NCBI RefSeq assembly: GCF_036850765.1
Contig: NC_089490.1
Coordinates: forward strand, 293,428,982 to 293,492,981
DNA length: 64,000 bases
Source of the DNA: Saccopteryx bilineata
Lineage: Eukaryota; Chordata; Mammalia; Chiroptera; Emballonuridae
Reading direction: 5' to 3'
Made by a program: the position numbers and the translations under genes. This document shows positions 33,290 through 43,993 of this stretch, piece after piece; positions within the stretch are counted from its first letter, which is position 1; every line of letters begins with the position of its first letter. The notes beneath the pieces were generated by a model. That model had not been told where the DNA came from. It was given only the letters and a program-made list of their open reading frames with translations, and made no database searches.

Positions 33290-33640
33290 TAAAGTTACCA
33301 TTTAATTCAAATTCCCCTCCTATGTCTTTTTCATAGGTATATACTTATGGAGAATAAAAATAATGTATGTCTACCAAACCCTACACTTACATTTCCTAGC
33401 AGCATAGTTTGTAATAGTTCAAATGTCTATTGACTGCTGAACAGGCAGATAAAACATGATATATTCAAATAATGTAATATTATTCATTAATAAATTAGAA
33501 TTCAGTACTGATAGATGCTACTATAAAAACAACTTTGAAAAGTTTGTGCTAGATTATAAAGGGCTTCAACAAATATTACATTTATGTGATTCCATTTATA
33601 TAATTAAATTAGTAATCTACAAAAGCCCATGATAAATATT

Positions 33641-34320
33641 CAAATGTATGGAAACTACACAATTAACTTTTCTAAATAACATTTAAAACTAAAACTCATA
33701 AGAAAAATCAAAAGTATTGTAATTGAGTAAAAGTAAAAAACACAGTTTGTCAAAATGTATTCAGTACAGCAAAAGCAGTCTTGGGAAGTATGACTTTAAG
33801 TGTTTATATTAGGGAAAAAGAAGGTATAAAAACAATGACCTAAACTTTTAAGATTCTAGAGAAAAGAAAACATTATTATTTTATTATTATTATTTTCTTG
33901 TGACAGAGACAGCGAGAGGGACAAATAGGGACAGACAGACAGGAAAGGAGAGAGATGAGAAGCATCAATTTTTCATTGTACCACCTTAGTTGTTCACTGA
34001 TTGCTTTCTCATATGTGGCTTGGCCCGGGGGCAACAGCAGACCAAATGAGCCCTTGCTCAAGCCAGCAACCTAGGTCTCAAGCTGGTGAGCCCATGCTCA
34101 AGCCAGCGACCTCGTGGTTTTTAACCTGGGTTCTCTGCGTCTCAATCGGATGCTCTATCCACTGCACCACCATCTGGTCAGGCTAGAAGAAAACATTATT
34201 AAAGCCCAAAAATTAGTTGAAAGAAATAATAAAAGTATGAGTTGAAATTAAAACAATTAGAAAATTTATGTATAATGATAATTACATGAAAAGTATTTAA
34301 AAAGTAATAAAACAAAAATC
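33641..34320 (+). mobile_element. Second ancient L1 fragment (ORF2 N-terminal to linker region)
   Basis: After the end of the previous L1, an earlier part of ORF2 appears in the same orientation: ATGTATGGAAACTACACAAT, CAGCAAAAGCAGTCTTGGGA and AAGCCCAAAAATTAGTTGAA with AGAAATAATAAAAGTATGAG. The order shows a separate insertion or a rearranged copy. A SINE (33879-34187) interrupts it. Confidence 0.65.
33879..34187 (-). mobile_element. tRNA-derived bat SINE (second long type)
   Basis: Reverse-oriented copy of the 26216 family, about 310 bases; the minus strand starts GCCTGACCAGATGGTGGTGC and has three GCTTGAGC-type repeats. The (ATT)n tail is on the left at 33880-33895. AGAAAACATTATTA flanks it (33865-33878 and 34188-34201). 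Confidence 0.93.
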
Positions 34321-37300
34321 TGTAAACTCAAAATATGTTGTATAAAATTTATTTTTATAATAGCTGACATAAAATTCATGTCTCTGTGTTCCTCCACTTG
34401 ATGCTTCACCTTCTTTTAAAAGCTTAATGGTCAGCCTTACCTGGAAAATATCCCTTTTGATTAATATGTAATTTATTAGTAAACTTATCACACAGTGATA
34501 TCTCATCATATTCACATATTTCACCGACACTCACTGGAAGGATATTATGCAAATCAACTGCACCAGGTGCAGAATTTGGGGTAGTGTGTCTTGGAATCAT
34601 TCCTACCACAGGATTCAAACACAGCACTAATAATCATGATTAGGTTTTGTCATTATTTTGTGTGTTGTTTTCATTATGCATTAATCATTTGAAAATATAT
34701 TTTAAATATGCTTGAAGCATTAAAACATACATTACTGTTTTGGGGTATACTAATTTTGTTAAATATTTTAATCGAAGAGTCTCCTCCATCTTTGCTTCTA
34801 GTAGCAATTCCCAAAGGAAATCACTACTGTGAATTTTGACCATATAGATTATTTCACTCAGACAATTTTAAAAATAAGTTAAATTCCTCCAAAATTGACC
34901 TTTCATTCTCCTCTCACAAAAGATAACAATAACAATAACAAAATAAACATGCATTTCTTTATAGAGAAATTAAATGCTTAGGATAGAAGCGTAGCAATTT
35001 CATTTACTAGCAGCATTGCAACTATCTGTTCCAGCACAATTCTGTACCTATTGTTTATTTCATTGTGTTGACTATGTAAAATAAATTCACCAACACTAAG
35101 AGTGCAGATAAGATGTAGGACATCATTGTTATTGCTTATTTATTGTCCAACATTGGTTGACAACAACTTTCTACTGATGTAGAAAAACTGACAGCTAAAT
35201 TTAGTCTCTAGTATCATTTAAATATTTATAAATTTCACAAGCTTATCTTGTACTAAATATTATTTGTTCATGAGATTCCATTTACTAATCACTCAGTGAG
35301 AGTCAGCCTTTATTTTATATTTTCAGAGTCAGTATTAATAAATTTAGTGGTTGTAATTAGGTTCCTTTGACTCCATAAATCTAACTTTAATAATAAACAT
35401 GAGAAAAGGCATATGAAAGTGAGTTGGGAAGAGAATAAATCTTAAAACTTTAAGAACTGTGAGAAGTTGCAAAATAGGAAAAATAAGAAGGTGTAATTGA
35501 GAGTTATTAATGGCATATTATTTTATATATTGATTAATTTAATTCATAAATACAATTAATAATTCTTTTATCTTCTTAAATACCCTGGTAATTCATTAGT
35601 TCTATCAAAACCCAAACATTTATTTTAATATTCCTAAGTCCAAGTATCAAAAATTTTTTTTAAATAAAAGTATATATTTTTATTTTGTTGATGGTTATTT
35701 AAAGGACTTTACAACATAAAATTGTATATTAATATAAAAAATAAATTTTATTATATACAGATGCCAAAATTTATTGCAGTACACAGTTATATCTTATATT
35801 TTTGTTATGCTTTGCCAAGAATTATAATTTTTAATCTAATTTTTATATTTATTTTTATTCATTTAAATTTTTTTCTTTTTCTATTTGATTAGTTTATACT
35901 CTTTCACTATTCTCTTTAATTTTTCTTTCTTTTTCAATGTTCTCTGACTATGCCATTATTGCCAATTTTAATTTAAGCCTTGTAGTCTATTTGGCCATCA
36001 AACTTAATGACTTCTCATATGATTGAATGAAACTTCCGTTTCAACTATATCAAAGTTTAAATTCTCACTGTTCCCTTCATGCCTTCACAGAAGTTATTTC
36101 TAAGAGCATAGTCCAATAAATCTCATGCACATATATCTGTCTCAGCCTTGATTTCCAGACCCTCAATCTAATGTAGCTTCTATCCATCAGCTCCATTCCT
36201 TTTCTATATAACCTGTATTGCACCCTCTACTTTGCATTTTACTGACCCTCTCTGACAATTATAGAGAAATAAAAAATAATTATAAAGAGATCATTTCTTT
36301 TTGGCAAGAGTGTGGTGTAGCCTACATCCACCAGATGATAGATGATCCATTTGGAGCAGAGAGAGGGCAGGAGAGTTCTTGTGAGACCACCCTCTCTTCA
36401 TATATTTGATTATGGAAGGGGCTTCTAATTTTTAACTTCAATCTTGTGTCATGAAGGCAGACTTTTGTGAAAAGTAATACCTGCATCCTGCCCATGTATC
36501 AAACAAACAAAAAACACACAGAACTGGTTAAATACAAATTGGAATAGATAATAAATTCACAAACTCAAAACATAAAAAAATGTAAAGAGGTTTATTTTAT
36601 ACCAGATTTGTGTCATGTTGAAGCAGAGTAAAAGTCTACTAAGTATTTATATTATATCTTAAATAACAGAATTCCTAAAAGAGAAAACAAAGATTTCATA
36701 CAGCAGAATTTGCCTTCATATTTCCTCTTCTGAATTATATTTTGTATCTAGTCATCACAGAAATCTCAAAGTTTACATCGTTTTATCACATTGGTTTTTA
36801 TAACCTCCACTATCCTATCAAACTGATTTATAAGTATGAAAACAGATTTTTAAACATGTCATTGTATTAAAATGAATACTATCCATGTATTTAATTAATT
36901 AAGACTGGAAAGAGAACACCCACCCCCCTGTAGATGTTCCTTCAAGAAATTTCTCTTAAATTCCACATCACCATACATCACATAATGATAAAGATTATAA
37001 AGAGAAGGTACAAAAGTGTGGGATTATTTAAGCATAACAAATTTGGAATTTGTAAGAAAATTCTGAGGTAGCCTTTGGTGTAAAAGATATGACTTAAATC
37101 AGTTAAGCAGTTCAGAGTTGCCGCAGGCATAAAAAGAAGAAAAGTACAGTTGACAATATGAGTAAAATGTGTTTGTGTGTGTCTTTATACACATTTATGT
37201 GTGTCTGTGAGTGTGTGTATTTGTAGACAGAGGTTCAAAGAGGAGATTTAGTAAGTCGAGTTTGCATAGTGAAGAAATGAGTATGACTCTAAGAAAAATT

Positions 37301-38239
37301 TGTTCTGCCACTTACAGAGTGGCTTAGATGCCTGCAGTGTTTAGTTCAATGATAAAAGCACTACAAAATAATAGTATTTTGTAAAATGAATTAATTCAGG
37401 CAGAGGGCTCACAGTAGAGCCAAACAAAGATACTGGGAGTATGGGACAGTGTAGAAAGAATTGAAGCCTTTAAGTCTGGGGAGAAGGCCTACTGGGCATG
37501 ATACACATACTAAGAGAAACATACAGGGGAAAAAGTGAAGATTACATTTGTGTGGTTGGGAGATAATAAGAGTGTAAATATTTTGAAAGTAGCTTTTAAC
37601 ATATAACTAAAGAAGCAAAAAGAAACCCTGATTATGAATATGAGGGTTGCTATCTTGAGGTGATAGTTGAAGGCATACCAGTAGATGAGCAATTTGAGAG
37701 AAGCATTCAGTGCAGCAAATGGACTCCTGAGCCTAGAATATTCTTTGGACAATACTGTCAGGAAACAAGTTGCACAGTACTCAACAAAAACTTGCTTACT
37801 AGTGAGAACTTGTGCCACAGAACACTGCCCAAGAATCTTCACTGAATAAAATAAATGGTTTCCACACTTTTACTACTTGCCCACCATCTGTTATTAATTG
37901 CACTGATTGAGTGAATGACTTTGTGCAGCTGCTATAAAGTGAATAAACAATATATGGCATTTATTGAATCAAAAGTAAAATTGACAATGAAGTGAAATAC
38001 AAAGAAATACATTCACTTTAAACTGCACCTTAACTTCTTGAGTTAAAAATATTTTTCATACTTGCAGCAAAATTCACTCAACTATATTTATAATATAAGA
38101 GAACTAAACTAGACAGACATAATTCAAAAAAGGTAGAGCCTGGAAACTCTATTTGATGCTTCTAGAATTAGTTGATTAAGACTATCTTTTAGAATCTAGA
38201 AAATGTAATAATTTTATTTTTGTTCTTATTTAATAAATA
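34321..38239. other. AT-rich intergenic sequence; possible old coding remnant near 34380-34630
   Basis: Mostly unclassified. The minus strand at 34627-34424 and, in a second frame, at 34530-34297 reads like a short frameshifted protein remnant, which I cannot name. GT-rich simple sequence lies at 37165-37215. The part at about 37240-37860 may be a very old repeat. The frame at 37510-37842 has no domain. Confidence 0.4.
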
Positions 38240-38254
38240 ATATTGGTACCTTTT

Positions 38255-38647
38255 TTTTTTTTTGCATTTTTCTGAAGCTGGAAACAGGGAGAGACAGTCA
38301 GACAGACTCCCGCATGCGCCCGACCGGGATCCACCCGGCACGCCCACCAGGGGCGATGCTCTGCCCACCAGGGGGCGATGCTCTGCCCATCCTGGACGTC
38401 GCCATGTTGCGACCAGAGCCACTCTAGCGCCTGGGGCAGAGGCCACAGAGCCATCCCCAGCGCCCGGGCCATCTTTGCTCCAATGGAGCCTTGGCTGCGG
38501 GAGGGGAAGAGAGAGACAGAGAGGAAGGGGCGGCGGAGGGGTGGAGAAGCAAATGGGCGCTTCTCCTATGTGCCCTGGCCGGGAATCGAACCCGGGTCCT
38601 CCGCACGCTAGGCCGACACTCTACCGCTGAGCCAACCGGCCAGGGCC
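38255..38647 (-). mobile_element. tRNA-derived bat SINE (long type), near-consensus
   Basis: Reverse-oriented full-length copy. On the minus strand it starts GGCCCTGGCCGGTTGGCTCA with intact boxes A and B (GGTTCGATTCC) and ends with CTTCAGAAAAATGC and a T/A tail (38254-38263). It has two adjacent CGATGCTCTGCCCACC units on the plus strand (38355-38388). ATATTGGTACCTTTT flanks it (38240-38254 and 38648-38662). Low divergence, so recent. Confidence 0.96.
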
Positions 38648-38662
38648 ATATTGGTACCTTTT

Positions 38663-40220
38663 AAGAGAAAAATTTAGAAGATTTACTAATTATTAAAAAT
38701 TATTTAATCACAGCTAATTCATGTTAGATAATCTATTAAGAGACCTAGCTTTACAGGTTAAATCATATACAAGATAAATAAGAAAAATAACAAATTTGAC
38801 AAATTTGCTCTTTCTGAAATATATTAGTAACTTATCTTAGTATTAATGCAAAAATGAGTATTCTTCTATTATTGTACAAAGATTTTGAAAACATTCTCAT
38901 AAGTGCACATGAAAATTCACTCTGCTACTACTTCAAATAGGCAAATAGGAAAATGATGAAGATCATTTACATAATGGACAAAAGTAAATTCATTCTCATT
39001 GTCGAGAGATACACCCTGCTGTCTTGATTATATTATGCTTTTCTGCTGCTACATGAACTCACACAAAAGTGAGAAAAATTAACATTGTGCAATTATGAGT
39101 TTGAAGCAAAGAAGCAGCAGTGCGATGTTTCATTGATTTCTTCACTCCTAAAATTTCAGCTCATGAATTATCCTTGCTACATATATTTGACACATAAAAT
39201 CATCTGCTTGAAAGATAAACTATATGGAATGGCATATATGAGAATCCAACTTTAACTGCTAACTTTAAAGAATTTGAGATAAAGGAAATTACATTTTATT
39301 GTGGTTGCTCATGATTGTTTGTTCAATGAGTTGTCACAGAATCCAATTTCCACATTATCCATTTTCTGTGTAACAAATTGATTCTTTCCACATTATCCAT
39401 TTTCTGTATAACAAATTGATTCTTTTGTTTCATTTATGGTGAAGTGATATTTCTCCAGTCTTCTTAACTTATTATGAAAAGTATTCTCTAAATCGCCAGT
39501 CTTATGGAGGATGAAACTTATTTGTTTACATAAATAGTACTTGTTCAATTTTAATTAGTGCCTTTCCATGGAGTTGACAGTATGAGAAATATATTTCTAG
39601 TGATATTTATTTTATGACACTATTGTGTCTCATATGAATAAAATGGAAAATAATATTAATAAAAGTTAGGAAATAAATACAAATACAATATAATAGACTC
39701 AACCCAAAGAAACTTAGTGTCCTAGAATTACATTGTCAAATAATATATAAATCAAATGTTAACTCTCTATTTTTACCTCCCCTGACCCAATTCTGTAAAT
39801 GGAAAGTATCCCAGTGTGGTTGTTATGAAGCAAGTCTACCAACTCTGACATCCTTCAACTTTCCTTTATAAGAAGTTAGATCTCTGACAAGTTTCTTAAT
39901 CTTCTGGCGACCCAAGTTCCTGACTGAAAACAGGTAACAATAGTTCTTACCTCATTTATTGTAATAATAATTAAATGGTAAGCCAATAAAAGCACTTCAA
40001 CAATACATGGAATAAGATGAAGTCTCCATTCATGATGACAATCATTATCACTGTTTTTATTACAGTGGCCATGTTTGTTGTTGGTTTTATTATTGTAAAT
40101 ACATATCTTTACATTTCCAAAGGAGTCATATTCTTGCTGAGAAATTGGGTTTCCAGATCAATCTGAAATTACCTAAATTGAGGCTTACTTGCAATTGCTG
40201 GCATCCTACCACTAATGTTG
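38663..40220. other. Intergenic sequence with a 38-bp tandem duplication
   Basis: No gene or interspersed repeat recognised. The only notable structure is a direct duplication at 39347-39422. Confidence 0.45.
39347..39422. repeat. Two tandem copies of a 38-bp unit
   Basis: Both copies contain TTTCCACATTATCCATTTTC followed by TGTGTAACAAATTGATTC (the second reads TGTATAAC); starts are at 39347 and 39385. Near identity suggests a recent local duplication. Confidence 0.9.
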
Positions 40221-40233
40221 AAAAGTGTCCTTT

Positions 40234-40609
40234 GGCCCTGGCTGGTTTGCTCAGTGGTAGAGAGTTGGCCCGGCATGTGGAAGTTCCGGGTTCAATTCCC
40301 ATCAGGGCACACAGGAGAAGCACCCATCTGTTTCTCTACCCTTCCCCCTCTCCTTCCTCTCTGTCTCTCTCTTCCCCTCCCACAGCCAAGGCTCCATTGG
40401 AGCAAAGTTGGCCCAGGCACTGAGGAGGGCTCCATGGCCTCTGCCTCAGGTGCTAGAATGGCTCCTGCCATAGCAGAGCAATGCCCCAGATGGGCAGAGC
40501 TTTGCCCTGTTGGGCATGCTGGGTGGATCCTGATTGGGCACAATGCGAGAGTCTGTCTGACTGCCTCTCCATTTCTAACTTCGGAAAAATACAAGATACA
40601 CACACACAC
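40234..40609 (+). mobile_element. tRNA-derived bat SINE (long type)
   Basis: Begins GGCCCTGGCTGGTTTGCTCA, with box A near 40249, box B GGTTCAATTCC near 40289, a CT tract, the body with GTTGGCCCAGGCACTGAGG and a (CA)n tail at 40597-40609. Flanks are AAAAGTGTCCTTT (40221-40233) and AAAAGTGCCTTTT (40610-40622). Moderately diverged. Confidence 0.94.
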
Positions 40610-40622
40610 AAAAGTGCCTTTT

Positions 40623-41289
40623 GCATTACTCTAAATCGTCAGTAAAAACTTTGATTGTATGCAGTAAATAATTACTTAAGATTTCAGCACGGTGCGGAAC
40701 AAATCAAAAGTAAAAACATAGCAAGAAATTACTTTCCTGTAGAATCTCTGGCATGGTTATCGTCCTCAATTTATCCACAAAACCCAGTCACCTATACATT
40801 TACTACAGCCCTTTGGCTTCTACATATTTAATTTTTTTTTTATTCCAGCTTACCCTGAGTAGGCTTTCCAGAGACAAGAGGACAAATAAAAATCTCTTTA
40901 GATGAAGGTCAATTTAACATTATTTTAATTCAACCCATTTGTCATTTGCTCTTTGAATTAAAAAAAGGAAAAGAAAATATGACAAATTAAAATCTCTATA
41001 CACATGGAACAGGTGTGTAGGGGTACTGTCAGGGAGCAGGCTTTATTGGGAAAGGACACAACTCAGCAGGGTGCCCTTGACGCACCGTAACATGGCTTCC
41101 CACCTCCTCCTCTTTGTATCTTCTCCTTGAGGTGCTTGTATTGCTTCAGAAACATTTTGACTCCAAGATAAATTCTAGAACTTGTCTAAGAATATTCATA
41201 TGCATTTTAATAAAGAAATTATTTTTGTTAATCGGATAAATTTAAAGTATTCTTTGCATAATTAAAATTCTATCATGTATAAACCTTTG
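40623..41289. other. Intergenic sequence; nothing recognised
   Basis: Could in part be a further decayed piece of the adjacent ERVL element, but I cannot align it. Confidence 0.4.
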
Positions 41290-42000
41290 TAAATCTGATT
41301 TTTTGTATTCATGCACTTCATTTTTGGCCATGGGTTTCTTTAAGACAAATGCAGTTCATGATGGCCATCTCAGGCTTCCGAACTGGTGACCCCATCTTAA
41401 GGCACTTAATCTATATTAAGAAATGGGAGAAGTAACTTCTCAAAAAAAATTATATGTGAAAACTACTTTAGCTTTGCTCCAATATTCCAAAGCTCTGTTC
41501 TGTAAATCATTTGTACCAGTCTGCAAATGTTCCATATAACAGTCCTGTTTGCCTCAGACACTTAAACAAAATTGGGTTGGATGGGTCATATGGTCCAAGG
41601 AGCCGAACAGCTTTCTTGGCAGATGGACTTTTTGCAGAGACTTATTCTTGGTCCCATTCAAACCTGGCAGCTTTTCAGGATACTCTGTAAGTGGGCAAAA
41701 GTCGTACAGCCAAGTGAGAAAGTGGTATCCTTAATCTAAAGAGGCCTTTAGTGTGTTATAATTTTTCTTAATAGTAAGAAGAGACAGAGATAGCAACTTG
41801 ACCTTCAACTTGAAAGGGATATTTCAACATATCCCATGAGGTAGGCTCCCTAGAAATTTCACCAAGGTGTCAGGTCTCTGATTTTTGTAGATACATTTGC
41901 CAAACTCTGGCATGTATGTGTCTTACCCAAAATCGCTACAGCAGCAAATTACTTCCTGTTCACCAGATTCACATCATTACATCATAAATGTAATAAATAG
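41290..42000 (-). pseudogene. Ancient ERVL-type endogenous retrovirus, pol remnant
   Basis: The minus strand keeps the order of the ERVL pol gene from the end of the reverse transcriptase into the RNase H region. The nucleotide segments at about 41620-41830 (RT end), 41570-41620 (a stretch ending in a CCATATGACCC phrase) and 41370-41500 (a TTGGAGCAAAG phrase followed by a CATCATGAACTG phrase) line up in the right order. No open frame is left: stops and gaps occur throughout. No LTRs are recognised nearby. It may extend to about 42330. Identification rests on recalled similarity of short segments. Confidence 0.55.
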
Positions 42001-43228
42001 ACATGGCATCGATTAGAATTAAGAGGTGTTTCAGATCATTACAGGTTAGGCTATTACAGATAGCTTAACAGTTGATAGAACCCTATGCTACAACAGCAGT
42101 ACAGATGTATAAATGGCCTTGCCTGGTGAAAGCTAACTACTCCTTGTTACAAGTTTAGATAAAAAGAGTATTCTGCACATCTGCTGCTGCCTAGAAATTT
42201 CCAGGTGATACAGTGATTTGCTCCAGCCATGGAACTACATCTGAATTAGCAGCTTCAATTGGAGTCATAGCACGATGATATTTTCAATAATCCAGTTTCA
42301 CAGCAAAACAGGTAAGTTGCATTAGCTGTAGTAGGAATCTACTCCATTTCTTTTTGTGTCATACAGCTGACTTTCTTAAAGTTATACAGCAAACAATTTA
42401 AAATGAAAGCAATAATTTCCTGTTTTACATTTCTCTGAAAGCAGCTCAATTTCCAAGAGGCCAATGCTTGGAATAGTTTATATTTTTAATTCTTTTAGTG
42501 GTGTCTTAAATAATATTCTGTATTTTGAAAAGTAAAATCATAACTGAACTAAAGTGAACTGTATAAGTTTTGAATACCTTTATGGGGAGGTTAAATTTTT
42601 AAAATTTGAAGGAAAAGGAAAAAATTATATTAGGTACTTTACTATGTATCTTTCCTTAGCAACTCACTATAAAATCTATTTACAATGTTTTTTTACAAAG
42701 TAATAAAAGAAAATTTAATATCATGTACCAAATATTTAAGCAGGAGATGAAATATTATCAGACTTTAGCACTATTATCCAGGCAAATCATGTTATGTGAC
42801 AAGAAAAGTAGCTCTTGGGTGGAGATAAATTAAATTTAAAGAGATAAATCTAATTAGCAAAGAATTCTTGAAACAGATTGAAATGTCAAAACCTAAAATG
42901 ATGCATTAAAGAGACTAGTTTTCTAACTATAACAAAATTATCTCCTTCTAAAGTATTTAGTTTCTTGATATGTTACTCCAGAAGCTAACTTAATACTTAA
43001 TTGATGATTAAGACTGAAAAAATGATAACATTTTTTAAAAAATCATAAACAAACAATATCTTATTGTTAATAAAGCTTGTTAATGTCAAATTCTTTATGC
43101 TATAATGTTGATAAAATAAAATGTACCTTAACATTATATATACTCATAGCAGCTATATATTTATGTTTTTTTATTTTATTTGGGAAGAGCACTTTTTTTG
43201 GTTTATCTTTGTTCTTAATTTGTGAATA
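42001..43228. other. AT-rich intergenic sequence; nothing firmly recognised
   Basis: The left part (to about 42330) may continue the retroviral remnant. The rest is AT-rich unique sequence. Confidence 0.4.
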
Positions 43229-43575
43229 GGGCCCTAGCCAGTTAGCTCAGCAGTAGAGCGCTAGCCTGGCATATGGAAATCCCAGGTTTGATTCCTGGTC
43301 TGGGCACATGGAAGAAGTGAACATCTTTTTCTCCACCCCTCGCCCTCCCCTTCTCTCTTTCTCTTTCTCTCCCTCTCCACCCTTCCACAGCCATGGCTCA
43401 TTCGAGCAAGTTTTGCCCGGGCACTGAGGATGGCAACATGGTCTCGCATCAGGCACTAAAATAGTACAGTTGTCAAGCAACAAAGCAATGGCCCCAGATG
43501 GGCAGAGCATCTCTCATAGAGGGAATGTCGGGTAGCTATTGGTCAGGTGCATGCGGGAGTCTGTCTCTCTGGTTG
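43229..43575 (+). mobile_element. tRNA-derived bat SINE (long type), diverged and missing its tail
   Basis: Starts GGGCCCTAGCCAGTTAGCTC, with box B GGTTTGATTCC near 43286, a CT linker, TTTTGCCCGGGCACTGAGGA and GGGCAGAGCATCTCTC. It stops after GGAGTCTGTCTCTCTGG without the usual A-rich tail. Confidence 0.88.
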
Positions 43576-43978
43576 GAATTGAGGAATCCCAATTTATAGT
43601 TTATTTAGTCCAATCAATTTAGTTTAGAAGGGGCACAAATCATTTGAAGTATAGATGTAAATTTTTAATATTGGTTTTAAATCTCAATTTAGTGGATTTT
43701 TAATCTTTTCTATTCTTAGCTAAGAAGATTAAAACTTTTATTGATATAATTAATATGCATGCGATTTTATTCATCATTATTATTTATAATTGTAAGCAAT
43801 AATACAAGATTTAATTTTACTAAATATATTTTAACAAATAGTACATTAATTCCAATAGCATCACTAATGTTTCAAATTAGAACAAAACTGAGATCTTTAG
43901 ATTAACTTCAAAAGTTTAAGAATATGTAGATGATACAGACTTATTTTTATAACATCAGATTTATAATAATAGAGCATG
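43576..43978. other. AT-rich intergenic sequence; nothing recognised
   Basis: No gene-like frame or repeat. Confidence 0.45.
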
Positions 43979-43993
43979 AAAAAACAGTCCTTT

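Larger units (their letters stand above)
29780..33640 (+). mobile_element. Ancient L1, heavily invaded
   Basis: Sense-strand L1 ORF2 from the reverse transcriptase region to the 3' end. Typical segments include ATCAACTGGGCTTCAGCCAA (near 29897), ATGATCATTTCAATAAACAC (near 29993), TGTCAATTCTGGAGGATAAA and, further on, AAATGTCTATTGACTGCTGA (near 33420). Three later elements interrupt it: a SINE (30797-31222), a mariner (31411-32706) and a SINE (33044-33289). No open frame survives. Confidence 0.75.

Noticed and set aside
41549..41734. 61-codon plus-strand frame
   Set aside because: It is antisense to the ERVL pol remnant and has no domain of its own.
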